In this document: piece by piece, positions 9,533 through 18,187 of the stretch
How the letters are laid out: each line of letters begins with the position of its first letter
Position numbering within the stretch: position 1 is the first letter of the stretch
NCBI RefSeq assembly: GCF_900205925.1
Contig: NZ_OAOD01000013.1
Location: 34,659 to 98,658 of the forward strand
Direction of reading: 5' to 3'
From: Clostridium peptidivorans
GTDB lineage: Bacteria > Bacillota > Clostridia > Clostridiales > Clostridiaceae
Length of the DNA: 64,000 bases
Position numbers and translations under genes: made by a program
The notes under the pieces: model-generated
What the model saw: the letters and a program-made list of their open reading frames with translations, nothing else
The model's database searches: none
What the model was told of the DNA's origin: nothing

Positions 9533-10375
9533 ATTAAGCTAAATTTTGTAAAAGTAAGTCCAGTGGAAAATATGACGGTGTTTATAAAGGACAACTTACC
9601 TAGAAGAACACATAAGGATATAGCAAAAAAAATAATGCAGTATGGAAATATATATGCAGAACAAGTTGGATTTATTGAAACACCAGTTACAGAAGAAGGT
9701 AAAAAAAAGGAAACTTTAAGACTTCAAATGATGGGTGGAGAATTTTGCGGAAATGCAGCTAGATCCTTGGCAGCCTATATGGTATATAGCTCTTATCCAA
9801 GTTTAAATAAGGTTGAAGATAAATACTTGATAGAGTTAGAGGTATCTGGAGCAAGGGATATGGTTTTGTGTGAAGTATCCACTACAGAAAATAATAATGA
9901 ATTTTATTCCAAGATTAATATGCCTTTACCAGTAAGTATAGATAAAATTAAATTCAGTTATGAAAACGGTTTGTTAAATATAATAAAAGTAGAACTTCCT
10001 GGTATAATTCACTTTATAGTAGATTGTGATGGAATAAAAGATAAACAAGACTTTTTTACAAAATTTAAATCTGAGCTTAATTTAGACAAGCTTGATGCTT
10101 TTGGGGTAATGTTTTATGAACCTCGTAAAACCTTTTTAGAGCCACTAGTATATGTGAGAGAAACTGAAAGCTTATTTTGGGAAAGAAGTTGTGTTTCAGG
10201 TACTACGGCCTTAGCTTATGCATTATCTTATGATAAAAAAGAAAATTTAAATATAGAAATAAATGAGCCAGGTGGAAAACTTTTAGTTGAAGTAAACTGG
10301 TGTGAAGGAAAAATAAAAAGTATAAAATTGGATGGAAAAGTTACCATCGTAGCAGAGGGGACTTTACACATATAA
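9533..10375 (+). CDS. DapF-fold amino-acid racemase, candidate histidine racemase, probable ATT start
   Basis: PLP-independent racemase of the diaminopimelate epimerase fold, about 280 aa. Both catalytic cysteines are present: Cys72 in FCGNAAR and Cys220 in ERSCVSGTTA. The second motif lacks the GxGET stretch of true DapF and looks like CntK and histidine racemases, so histidine is the likely substrate given the hut neighbours. That is inference; another amino acid, or diaminopimelate, remains possible. The first ATG-type codon in frame (GTG 9563) has no ribosome binding site and would remove the first beta-strand (KLNFVKVSP). GGGGAGGGG at 9518-9526 is 6 nt before an in-frame ATT at 9533. The carrier gene follows after 22 nt. 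Confidence 0.82.
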   Translation: MKLNFVKVSPVENMTVFIKDNLPRRTHKDIAKKIMQYGNIYAEQVGFIETPVTEEGKKKETLRLQMMGGEFCGNAARSLAAYMVYSSYPSLNKVEDKYLIELEVSGARDMVLCEVSTTENNNEFYSKINMPLPVSIDKIKFSYENGLLNIIKVELPGIIHFIVDCDGIKDKQDFFTKFKSELNLDKLDAFGVMFYEPRKTFLEPLVYVRETESLFWERSCVSGTTALAYALSYDKKENLNIEINEPGGKLLVEVNWCEGKIKSIKLDGKVTIVAEGTLHI

Positions 10376-10397
10376 AAATTAAAAAGGGGGAATTATT

Positions 10398-11705
10398 ATG
10401 CTATTATTAAACCCGGTTATATTATCAGTTATTATAATGTCAGCACTGTGTCTTTTAAAGCTAAATGTTATGCTAGCAATACTTATAGCTGCAATTGTTG
10501 CAGGTTTGGCTGCTGGAATGCCAATAGCAGACACCATGACAACTTTAATAGGGGGCATGGGTGGAAACTCAGAAACAGCATTAAGCTACGTATTACTTGG
10601 AGCTTTAGCTGTTGCAATCAATAAGACAGGCCTTGCTACAATACTTGCAAAAAAAATTGCAAAGGTAGTTAAGGGAAAAGCTATAGTGTTTACATTACTT
10701 ATTGCATTTGTAGCTTGTTTTTCACAAAATCTTATTCCAGTACACATTGCATTTATTCCAATTTTGATACCACCACTAATTCCTTTAATGAATAAGATGA
10801 AAATAGATAGAAGAGCAGTAGCTTGTGCATTAACCTTTGGTCTTAAGGCACCTTATGTAACATTACCAGTAGGATTTGGACTTATATTCCATAACACTAT
10901 AAGAGACCAGATGATACAAAATGGAGTTAATGTAACAACTAGTGACGTTGCATCAGTAATGTGGATAGGCGGAGCAAGTATGGTTATAGGCTTATTCCTT
11001 GCAGTATTCATATTCTATAGAAAACCAAGAGAATATAGAGAAATGATGATGAATGAAGCTGATGAGGCAGCAGCAGCAGTGGATGAAAAGATGACAGGTA
11101 AACACTGGCTTGCATTACTTGGAGCAGTAGCTGCATTTGTGGTTCAGCTTTTAACAAAATCTCTTCCACTTGGAGCATTGGCAGGTTTAGTAATTATGGT
11201 GTTAACAAAATCAATAGTATGGAAAGATGTAGACGAACTTATGGATGGCGGAATGAAACTTATGGGATTCATAGCTTTCGTAATGCTTGTGGCAGCAGGA
11301 TATGGTAACGTTTTAAGAGAAACAGGAGCTATAGAAGCGCTAGTTACTGCTACAGCAGGTATGATAGGAGGTAAAATGGGAGGAGCATTCTTAATGCTTT
11401 TCGTTGGACTAGTTGTAACAATGGGTATAGGAACATCCTTTGGTACAGTTCCAATTATAGCGGCTATATACTGCCCGCTTGGAATAAAACTTGGAATGAG
11501 TCCAGCTTTAATTATACTTTTATTAGGTATAGCAGCAGCACTTGGAGATGCAGGTTCACCAGCTTCAGATAGTACACTTGGACCTACTTCTGGATTAAGT
11601 GTAGATGGACAACATGATCACATTTGGGATACTTGTGTACCAACATTTATATTCTATGATATACCATTATTCCTAGCAGGTATGGTTGGAGCAATGTTTT
11701 TATAA
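10398..11705 (+). CDS. NhaC/YuiF-type carrier, candidate histidine transporter
   Basis: A 435-aa membrane protein with about eleven hydrophobic segments, of the Na+/H+-antiporter-like family that includes Bacillus YuiF. The conserved end GDAGSPASDSTLGPTSGL is visible near residue 395, and IPVHIAFIPILIPPLIPLM near 115. Family members are annotated either as Na+/H+ antiporters or as amino-acid permeases. Its place between a racemase and hutH argues for histidine uptake, but the sequence alone cannot settle the substrate. RBS AAAAAGGGGG precedes the ATG. Confidence 0.82.
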   Translation: MLLLNPVILSVIIMSALCLLKLNVMLAILIAAIVAGLAAGMPIADTMTTLIGGMGGNSETALSYVLLGALAVAINKTGLATILAKKIAKVVKGKAIVFTLLIAFVACFSQNLIPVHIAFIPILIPPLIPLMNKMKIDRRAVACALTFGLKAPYVTLPVGFGLIFHNTIRDQMIQNGVNVTTSDVASVMWIGGASMVIGLFLAVFIFYRKPREYREMMMNEADEAAAAVDEKMTGKHWLALLGAVAAFVVQLLTKSLPLGALAGLVIMVLTKSIVWKDVDELMDGGMKLMGFIAFVMLVAAGYGNVLRETGAIEALVTATAGMIGGKMGGAFLMLFVGLVVTMGIGTSFGTVPIIAAIYCPLGIKLGMSPALIILLLGIAAALGDAGSPASDSTLGPTSGLSVDGQHDHIWDTCVPTFIFYDIPLFLAGMVGAMFL

Positions 11706-11720
11706 TAATTGATAAGTAAG

Positions 11721-11780
11721 AATTAATAAATAATAATTTAGGTTGAAATTCAGCTTTAGCTGAATTTCTTCCATAATTAT
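11721..11780. repeat. 60-nt hairpin repeat, copy 1
   Basis: Nearly identical to 24493-24552. An AATTAATAAATAATAATT lead is followed by a hairpin (GAAATTCAGC with GCTGAATTTC) and TTCCATAATTAT. Its hairpin is the reverse complement of the one trailing the long palindrome at 21730. It lies between the carrier gene and hutH. Confidence 0.8.
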
Positions 11781-11841
11781 GGCATGGACAACAATAGTTT
11801 TAAATTAACATAAATACATAACTGAAAGGGAGGAACTTAAG

Positions 11842-13386
11842 ATGAAAGAAATAAGAGAAGTATTATTAACTGGAAATGACTTAACTTTAGAGGAAGTGGT
11901 ATCTGTAGCTAGATATGGTGCTAAAGTTTTTTTAAGTGAGGAAGCTAAAAATGGCGTATTAGAATCAAGAAAGATTATTGATGATATAGTTGAAAATGAA
12001 AGAGTAGTGTATGGAGTAACTACAGGATTTGGTGAATTTTGTAATGTGAGTATATCAAAAGAAGATTGTAAAACATTGCAAGAAAATCTTATTCGTTCAC
12101 ATGCTTGTGGATATGGACCAAAATTCTCTGCAGATATAGTAAGGACTATAATGCTAACAAGAGCAAATGCATTAGCAAAGGGATATTCAGGAATAAGAAT
12201 AGGAACATTAAATACATTAATATCAATGTTAAATGCAGGAGTACATCCACAAATACCTGAAAAAGGATCTCTTGGGGCATCAGGAGACTTAGCACCACTT
12301 GCTCACATGGTTCTACCAATGCTTGGACTTGGCGAAGCTGAATATAATGGAGAAGTAATGTCAGGTAAAGAAGCTATGGAGAAAGCAGGAGTTGAAGTAA
12401 TTGAATTAGATGCTAAAGAAGGACTAGCTTTAATCAATGGAACTCAGGTTTTAACATCAACAGGAGCGTTAGCAACATATGATGCAATTGAACTTTTAAA
12501 AGTTAGTGATATAGTAGCAGCTCTTTCAATGGAAGCATTAAGAGGTATTACAGATGCATTTGACTCTAGAACTCACGTAATAAGAGCTCACGAAGGACAA
12601 ATGGCTACAGCAAGAAATATCTTAAAATTAGTTGAGGGAAGTACTTATGTAACAAGACAAGGAGAACTTAGAGTGCAGGATGCTTACTCACTAAGATGCG
12701 TACCTCAAATTCATGGAGCTAGCAAGGATACTATTGATTATGTTCAGAAAAAAGTTGAAATAGAAATCAATTCAGTTACAGACAATCCAATAATAACAAG
12801 AGAAGGAGATGTAATTTCTGGAGGTAACTTCCACGGAGAACCAATGGCACAACCTTTTGACTTCTTAGGAATTGGAGCAGCAGAAATTGCAAACGTATCA
12901 GAAAGAAGAATTGAAAGACTTATAAATCATCAATTAAATGACTTGCCAGCATTCCTTGCAAAGCATGGTGGATTAAACTCTGGATTTATGATAACTCAGT
13001 ATGCAGCAGCAGCTTTAGTATCAGAAAATAAAGTTCTTGCTCACCCTGCATCAGTAGACTCCATTCCATCTTCAGCTAACCAAGAAGACTTAGTAAGTAT
13101 GGGAACAATAGCTGCAAGAAAGGCAAGAGATATAATCGACAATGCTAAGAGAGTAGTGGCAACAGAAATGATGGCAGCATGCCAAGCTATAGATTTTAGA
13201 AAAGATAAAGGTTTCGAATTAGGAAAAGGAACTAAAGAAGCATATAAAGTAGTAAGAGAATCTTTAGACTTCATAGAATTTGATACTGATATACAGATGT
13301 ATAAAGAATTGGATAAAGCTACAGAATTAATAAGCAGCGGAAAGTTATTAGAAGCAGTTGAAAAATTAGTTAAATTAGAGCACTAA
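11842..13386 (+). CDS. hutH: Histidine ammonia-lyase
   Basis: Converts L-histidine to urocanate and ammonia, the entry step of the pathway. The 514 aa match the family length. The Ala-Ser-Gly triad that cyclises to the MIO electrophile is at residues 146-148 in GSLGASGDLAPLAHM. YGVTTGFGEF near residue 58 and the C-terminal SSANQEDLVSMG are typical. RBS GGGAGGAAC precedes the ATG. It lies 136 nt after the carrier with only a short hairpin repeat between, so it may be read from the 9480 promoter. A strong terminator follows. Confidence 0.97.
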   Translation: MKEIREVLLTGNDLTLEEVVSVARYGAKVFLSEEAKNGVLESRKIIDDIVENERVVYGVTTGFGEFCNVSISKEDCKTLQENLIRSHACGYGPKFSADIVRTIMLTRANALAKGYSGIRIGTLNTLISMLNAGVHPQIPEKGSLGASGDLAPLAHMVLPMLGLGEAEYNGEVMSGKEAMEKAGVEVIELDAKEGLALINGTQVLTSTGALATYDAIELLKVSDIVAALSMEALRGITDAFDSRTHVIRAHEGQMATARNILKLVEGSTYVTRQGELRVQDAYSLRCVPQIHGASKDTIDYVQKKVEIEINSVTDNPIITREGDVISGGNFHGEPMAQPFDFLGIGAAEIANVSERRIERLINHQLNDLPAFLAKHGGLNSGFMITQYAAAALVSENKVLAHPASVDSIPSSANQEDLVSMGTIAARKARDIIDNAKRVVATEMMAACQAIDFRKDKGFELGKGTKEAYKVVRESLDFIEFDTDIQMYKELDKATELISSGKLLEAVEKLVKLEH

Positions 13387-13389
13387 AAG

Positions 13390-13427
13390 AAAAGCCATCT
13401 CACAGTTAATAGTGAGGTGGCTTTTTA
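13390..13427 (+). terminator. Terminator after hutH
   Basis: AAAAGCCATCTCAC pairs with GTGAGGTGGCTTTT (one G-T pair) over an 8-nt loop and ends in TTTTTAT. Confidence 0.88.
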
Positions 13428-13452
13428 TACAAAAATAATGATTAAAAATTTA

Positions 13453-13497
13453 AAGCATACATAGATTTCGATTAAAATCCATGTATGCTACTTTTAT
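13453..13497. terminator. Second hairpin between convergent hutH and amidohydrolase genes
   Basis: An AGCATACATAG arm pairs with CATGTATGCT around an AT-rich loop, with T-rich tracts on both sides. It probably ends the minus-strand amidohydrolase transcript. Confidence 0.65.
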
Positions 13498-13516
13498 AGA
13501 AAAACATTAGTATATT

Positions 13517-14806
13517 TTAATCAACAAATAATTTGGATAATAAGTTCTTAAGTGGAGTTTCAATATCCTTGTCCATGTCTAAAGTAATTAAAATTCCGTC
13601 CTTAACCACATTTTTGGAGCTTACAAATACATCAGATACATAGCCTTCTTTATTAGTTACTTTTACATCACAAAAATGACCATTATCAAGTGTTCCAATG
13701 CATCCTTGGTTAAATTTAAATGGGGTTTTACCTAGAGAATTAATTACTTCAGGATTAATATTTGTAAATTTATTTTTTAGAAAGTTACGTTCTCCTGTTA
13801 CTGATAAATCATCATTACTAGCTTCTCCATCGGTACCTAGATATAATGGTATATTCATTTCTAAGAATTTTTCTAAGTTAGCTTCTCCAGCCTTTATTCT
13901 TTCATTCATTCTTGGGTTTAATACAACATTCATATTATATTTCTTGATAACTTCATATTCTTCATCATCAAGCCAGATACAATCGGATAAAATTACATGC
14001 TCAAGACTTTTAATTTCTTTATTTTTAAGTAAGGATTCTAAGAACTTTAATGGACGCATACCGTATAACTCAAGGGATAAGTCTACATCTCCTTTATCTT
14101 CCGATAGATGAAATTGAATATACTTTCCATTTTCAAAAGCTAAATTAATTCCTTTTACTATAGCCTCTTTTGTGGAAGCGTGTATGCTGTGAAGTGAAGG
14201 AGCAACTATTATATCCTTATCACACATTTCTCCAAATAACATGTAAAAATTCATTTCTGCTTCGTCGACAGTTTCGAAATAACTTTTTTGAGAGTTCTTT
14301 TTTGATTCATATGCATTTTCAGTTAATATATCATAATTCATTCTGCCAAAATAAAGTCTAATGCCTGTGTCTTTTGCAGCCCTTAATACTTCTTTATCTA
14401 AAGTGTTGCCTTTATTGCCATGGCAATAAAAGGATACCATAACTGATGTAACTCCAAGTGTAAGCATACGAGAAAATGCTCTTAAACATCCATAATATAT
14501 GTATTCAGGTTGTAGTTTTACGCTATATTTATAGATTGTATTACGGCACCAAGTTCCTAGATCCCAAGATTTATCTACAATATCTGTATATATAGATTGT
14601 TCGGGATGAGAATGAGCATTAAAATCTCCAGCTTCTATTATATATTCATTTGAATAATCATACACTATTCCTGGAAATTTACCTTGAAAAACTTCATCTA
14701 ACTTAATTTCCTCAATTAGGCCTGTATTTAAATTTGAAATAATATAACCAGGATGCACCTCCGTATCTTTTTTAATATTTCCGTTAATAAGAATTCTTTC
14801 TTCCAT
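13517..14806 (-). CDS. Amidohydrolase-family deaminase, HutF/guanine-deaminase-like, altered active site
   Basis: A 429-aa cytosolic amidohydrolase of the deaminase branch that includes formimidoylglutamate deiminase (HutF), SsnA and guanine deaminase. The HSH metal motif is at residues 65-67, HLSE at 233-236 and the strand-8 Asp at 326 (LGTDGE). The usual strand-6 LAHC motif reads LSDC here, so the expected His is Asp275. HutF would turn formiminoglutamate into formylglutamate, which fits the neighbourhood, but the substitution and the odd APSLHSIHAS strand make the substrate uncertain. RBS AGAGGATAACT precedes the ATG. It is divergent from gltS. Confidence 0.75.
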   Translation of the reverse strand: MEERILINGNIKKDTEVHPGYIISNLNTGLIEEIKLDEVFQGKFPGIVYDYSNEYIIEAGDFNAHSHPEQSIYTDIVDKSWDLGTWCRNTIYKYSVKLQPEYIYYGCLRAFSRMLTLGVTSVMVSFYCHGNKGNTLDKEVLRAAKDTGIRLYFGRMNYDILTENAYESKKNSQKSYFETVDEAEMNFYMLFGEMCDKDIIVAPSLHSIHASTKEAIVKGINLAFENGKYIQFHLSEDKGDVDLSLELYGMRPLKFLESLLKNKEIKSLEHVILSDCIWLDDEEYEVIKKYNMNVVLNPRMNERIKAGEANLEKFLEMNIPLYLGTDGEASNDDLSVTGERNFLKNKFTNINPEVINSLGKTPFKFNQGCIGTLDNGHFCDVKVTNKEGYVSDVFVSSKNVVKDGILITLDMDKDIETPLKNLLSKLFVD

Positions 14807-14950
14807 AGTTATCCTCTTTTCTATTTATATTAGTTATTATGAGTATTCTGCAAAAACTCTAAGATTCCTTTTAAAAATGCTAAAGGTTTCTTAAATATCC
14901 AGTGGTTAATTCTTAGTCCATATATTTAGCAAATATATAGTAGAAATTAG

Positions 14951-15050
14951 GCAAAATTTGCAGGGTGGCAAAATTTGCAGTGCAGAGCAAGTGGAAATAT
15001 TAAGAAAAGATAGAAAATTCGATCATAAATATTTGGCATAGATTTTGCTT
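14951..15050 (+). promoter_or_regulatory. Sigma-54 promoter with two upstream activator sites (gltS)
   Basis: TTGGCATAGATTTTGCTTT (15033-15051) has the exact GG-N10-GC spacing of a -24/-12 sigma-54 promoter. Upstream lie two copies of the palindrome GCAAAATTTGC (14951-14961 and 14968-14978), 17 bp centre to centre, as expected for an enhancer-binding protein. The RBS GGGAGG and gltS ATG follow about 40 nt downstream. Confidence 0.65.
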
Positions 15051-15093
15051 TAATAAATTAGTGAAATAATAAAATGTGGTGGGAGGTATTTTT

Positions 15094-16323
15094 ATGAAAA
15101 TTGAAACTGTAAAAGGTATCTTAACATTTAAGATGGACATGATTGCTACATTAACTGTTGCATTACTGCTATTATTTTTAGGGTATTATTTAAGAAAGAA
15201 AGTTAAATTCTTTGAAAGGTTTTGTATTCCAGCACCAGTTATTGGAGGACTTTTATTTTCAGTATTAGCTTTAATATTGAAACAAAGCAATATAATCACC
15301 ATTAGCATGGATACAACTTTTCAGTCCCCATTTATGATTGCATTTTTTACAACAGTAGGAATAGGTGGAAGTTTTTCTTTAGTTAAAAAGGGTGGAAAAC
15401 CTTTAATAATTTACTGGATACTTTGTAGCATACTTGCAATTTCTCAAAATATTATAGGTGTTGCTACAGCTAAAATGATTGGAATTCATCCTGTGCTTGG
15501 AGTAATGATGGGTGCTGTATCAATGGAAGGTGGACACGGCGCAGCAGCAGCCTTTGGACCAACAGCAGAAGCTTTAGGTGTTGCAAGTGCAACTACTGTA
15601 GCAGTGGCAGCAGCAACATTTGGACTTATATCTGGAGGCCTTATAGGAGGACCTATAGCAAAATATTTAATAGATAAAAATAATTTAAAACCTACTGAAG
15701 TGGAAGATTTTGAAGGAGAATCCTATAGAGAAGCAGCAGGTATAGCCTCAAATTCAAATGTTACATCTCATGGGTTTTTAGTTCAATTAGCTATAATAAC
15801 AATTTGTATGACTATAGGTTCAGTAGTATGTGCTTGGATTGCTAAAACTGGAACAGTAATTCCAGGATATGTAGGAGCAATGTTTACAGCGGTTGCATTT
15901 AGAAATCTCAATGACAAGTTTAAATTTATAAAAATTGACTTCTATATTGTAGACTTAATAGGAGATGTTTGCTTAGGAATATTCTTGTCTATGGCCCTTA
16001 TGTCATTAAAGTTATGGGAACTTGCAACTCTTGCAGGACCAATGGTAATAGTGTTATTTGCACAAGTAGCATTTATGATTTTCTATACTATATTTGTAGT
16101 ATTTAAATCCTTAGGAAAAGACTTTGATGCAGCGGTTATGGCATCTGGAATGGCAGGTCATGGACTTGGTGCAACTCCAAATGCTATAGCAAATATGGGA
16201 GCTGTAACAGAAAAATATGGACCATCCACTAAGGCATTTTTAATAGTACCTTTAGTTGGAGCATTTTTAATAGATTTAATAGGAATACCAAACATCGTAT
16301 GGTTTATTAACTTCTTTAAATAA
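15094..16323 (+). CDS. gltS: Sodium/glutamate symporter
   Basis: GltS-family Na+/glutamate symporter in the inner membrane, 409 aa with about ten or more hydrophobic segments. Two inverted halves carry the Gly-rich loops GAVSMEGGHGAAAAFGP (residues about 140-156) and ASGMAGHGLGATPNAIANM (about 350-368), diagnostic of the family. The ATG at 15094 is chosen because GGGAGG is 8 nt upstream; the in-frame GTG at 15076 lies before that site. Glutamate is the end product of the hut genes around it, so export or exchange as well as uptake is conceivable. The upstream region has sigma-54 features. Confidence 0.93.
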   Translation: MKIETVKGILTFKMDMIATLTVALLLLFLGYYLRKKVKFFERFCIPAPVIGGLLFSVLALILKQSNIITISMDTTFQSPFMIAFFTTVGIGGSFSLVKKGGKPLIIYWILCSILAISQNIIGVATAKMIGIHPVLGVMMGAVSMEGGHGAAAAFGPTAEALGVASATTVAVAAATFGLISGGLIGGPIAKYLIDKNNLKPTEVEDFEGESYREAAGIASNSNVTSHGFLVQLAIITICMTIGSVVCAWIAKTGTVIPGYVGAMFTAVAFRNLNDKFKFIKIDFYIVDLIGDVCLGIFLSMALMSLKLWELATLAGPMVIVLFAQVAFMIFYTIFVVFKSLGKDFDAAVMASGMAGHGLGATPNAIANMGAVTEKYGPSTKAFLIVPLVGAFLIDLIGIPNIVWFINFFK

Positions 16324-16331
16324 GTAAAGAC

Positions 16332-16556
16332 ATTTTTAATGTTAAACTGGTCGTATAAAATTTTCATCTAGGAAGGCGTTCATTTCGCTAAAAATGGCTA
16401 ATATTTATAAATTTAAAATCCCTAAGCCTCCTAAACTCACTATGGCTCAGACAGTAGGATGCTCTTAACGGTATTTTAAATTTATAAATAAAGCCGTTTT
16501 AAAGCTCATTCAATGCCTTCTACGATGAAAATTCTATACTCCATAACATTAAAAAT
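16332..16556. repeat. Long palindromic repeat, copy A
   Basis: About 225 nt that fold back over almost their full length. The outer arms are TTTTTAATGTTA and TAACATTAAAAA. An inner arm pair, TTTATAAATTTAAAATCCC with GGTATTTTAAATTTATAAA, and a CTCAGACAG loop are shared with the other copies. A trailing small hairpin lies at 16577-16608. Confidence 0.85.
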
Positions 16557-16671
16557 TTATTCATGAAAACTGTTGAAGGAAGGAATTTCGCTTTGGCGAA
16601 ACCTCCTATAAATTAATATAGTTCTAGTAATTCAGGTGATTCAATCTCTTCATTTGGTAGGCATAGGAGAT

Positions 16672-16896
16672 ATTTTCAATGTTGAACATATAGTATGGGA
16701 TTTGCATTGTAGAAAGCATTGAACAAGCACTAGAATCTCTTTATTTCTGAATTTAAATCACCTAAACTTTTTACTGTCTGAACGAAGTGAGTTTAAAAAG
16801 TTTAGGTGATTTAAAGGCAGAAATATTAGAGATTCTCTGCACAGCGAACGCTTTCTTAAATGCAAATCCCATACGTGAGGTTCAACATAAAAAAAT
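16672..16896. repeat. Long palindromic repeat, copy B (inverted orientation)
   Basis: Same family as copy A but reversed: the GCGAACGCTTTCTTA segment and the ACTGTCTGAAC loop read as the complement of copies C, D and F. It sits about 115 nt after copy A, so the two form an inverted pair between gltS and ftcD2. Confidence 0.85.
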
Positions 16897-16965
16897 GATT
16901 CGTATTTTTTATCGTCTACAAAATAATAGGAAGATTTTAAATTGTTTGAATATATTATAAAAATT

Positions 16966-16996
16966 AGACGTTTTATTGATGAAATGATGATATAAT
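16966..16996 (+). promoter_or_regulatory. Candidate promoter of the ftcD2-folT-fhs-fchA cluster
   Basis: It has an extended -10 box TGATATAAT (16988-16996), preceded by AGACGTTTTATTGATGAA. The block matches the operator region at 9456-9487 with a one-base gap, suggesting shared control. The right operator arm is less conserved here. Confidence 0.5.
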
Positions 16997-17130
16997 TTAA
17001 GTGTAAAGTAAATGATTTCATAAAAGTACAGCTTCTAAATACATATTATAAAAAATACGTAATAAAGATGCTGGACAAAGGATGAAAATAAATAAAATAA
17101 CATTTTTAATATATTAAGGGGGATCTTATT

Positions 17131-18024
17131 ATGGCAAAATTAGTTGAATGCGTACCAAATTTTAGTGAAGGAAGAAATAAAGAAGTTGTAGAAAGGATAG
17201 TAGATGAAGTAAGAAAGGTAAAAGAAGTTAAGCTTTTAGACTATTCATCAGATGAAGATCATAACAGAACAGTTGTAACTTTCATTGGATCACCTGAAAA
17301 GGTAAAAGAAGCTGTTGTAAATATGGCTAAAGTAGCAACTGAATTAATAGATATGACAACTCACCATGGTGCACATCCTAGAATGGGAGCAGTAGATGTT
17401 GTACCATTTACTCCAGTAGCAGATATAACTATGGAAGAGTGTATAGAAATAGCAAAAGAAGTAGGAAAAGAAATCGGAAGTTTAGGAATTCCAGTATACT
17501 TATATGAGGATGCAGCAACAAAACCAGAAAGAAAAAATCTTGCAGATGTAAGAAAAGGACAATATGAAGGATTCTTTGAAAAGATTGTAAAGCCAGAATG
17601 GAAACCAGATTTTGGTCCACAAGAAATGAATGCAAAGAGTGGATGTACAGCAGTAGGCGCTAGAGTAGCATTAGTAGCATTTAATGTAAACTTAGGAACT
17701 GATAGACTTGAAGTTGCAGATGCTATAGCTAAAAAGGTTAGATTCATAGGTGGCGGTCTTAGATTTGTAAAAGCTATAGGATTAAAATTAGAAGAAAGAA
17801 ACCAAGTTCAAGTGTCTATGAACTTAGTTAACTATGAAAAAACAGCAGTATATAGAGCATTTGAAATGATAAAGATAGAAGCTAAAAGATATGGAGTTCC
17901 AGTTGTAGGCAGCGAAGTTATAGGAACAGTTCCTATGAAGGCATTACTTGATGCTGCAGAATACTACTTACAAATTGAAAACTTTGATATTAACCAAATT
18001 CTTGAAAAGAGATTGTTAGAATAA
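17131..18024 (+). CDS. ftcD: Glutamate formimidoyltransferase, paralogue 2
   Basis: A 297-aa second copy of the enzyme that moves the formimino group from formiminoglutamate to THF. Motifs are CVPNFSEGRN at the N-terminus, HHGAHPRMGAVDVVPF (residues 78-93, catalytic His82) and RKGQYEG. It is closer to typical FtcD than the 1295 copy, which carries a Lys-rich, more divergent C-terminal half. RBS AAGGGGGATC precedes the ATG. It heads a folate-linked cluster (folT, fhs, fchA), so this copy is probably the main flux enzyme, with its product passed to FchA. Confidence 0.95.
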   Translation: MAKLVECVPNFSEGRNKEVVERIVDEVRKVKEVKLLDYSSDEDHNRTVVTFIGSPEKVKEAVVNMAKVATELIDMTTHHGAHPRMGAVDVVPFTPVADITMEECIEIAKEVGKEIGSLGIPVYLYEDAATKPERKNLADVRKGQYEGFFEKIVKPEWKPDFGPQEMNAKSGCTAVGARVALVAFNVNLGTDRLEVADAIAKKVRFIGGGLRFVKAIGLKLEERNQVQVSMNLVNYEKTAVYRAFEMIKIEAKRYGVPVVGSEVIGTVPMKALLDAAEYYLQIENFDINQILEKRLLE

Positions 18025-18040
18025 TTTCCTAATCCACCTT

Positions 18041-18105
18041 GCATGATTTACAGAAATATATGATTTCGTTGTAAATCAGCACATCTCATTTATTTGAGAT
18101 GTTTC
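18041..18105. repeat. 65-nt double-hairpin repeat, copy 1 (reverse)
   Basis: Reverse-oriented member of the family at 43484, 44160 and 45971. One hairpin is GATTTACAGAAAT with ATTTCGTTGTAAATC, the other ACATCTCA with TGAGATGT. A separate 11-bp stem at 18119-18151 follows before folT. Confidence 0.75.
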
Positions 18106-18187
18106 TTTTAAAATTACAGACGTCTGCAAATACCATAAGGGTTTGTAGACGTTTGAAAAATACATAGGGCATTAAGGGGGGGAAGAA

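Noticed and set aside
16332..16896. CRISPR array
   Set aside because: Repeats here are long palindromes at irregular distances with no spacer series.
18025..18187. THF riboswitch before folT
   Set aside because: The region has a 65-nt repeat and an 11-bp hairpin, but none of the conserved THF aptamer segments.
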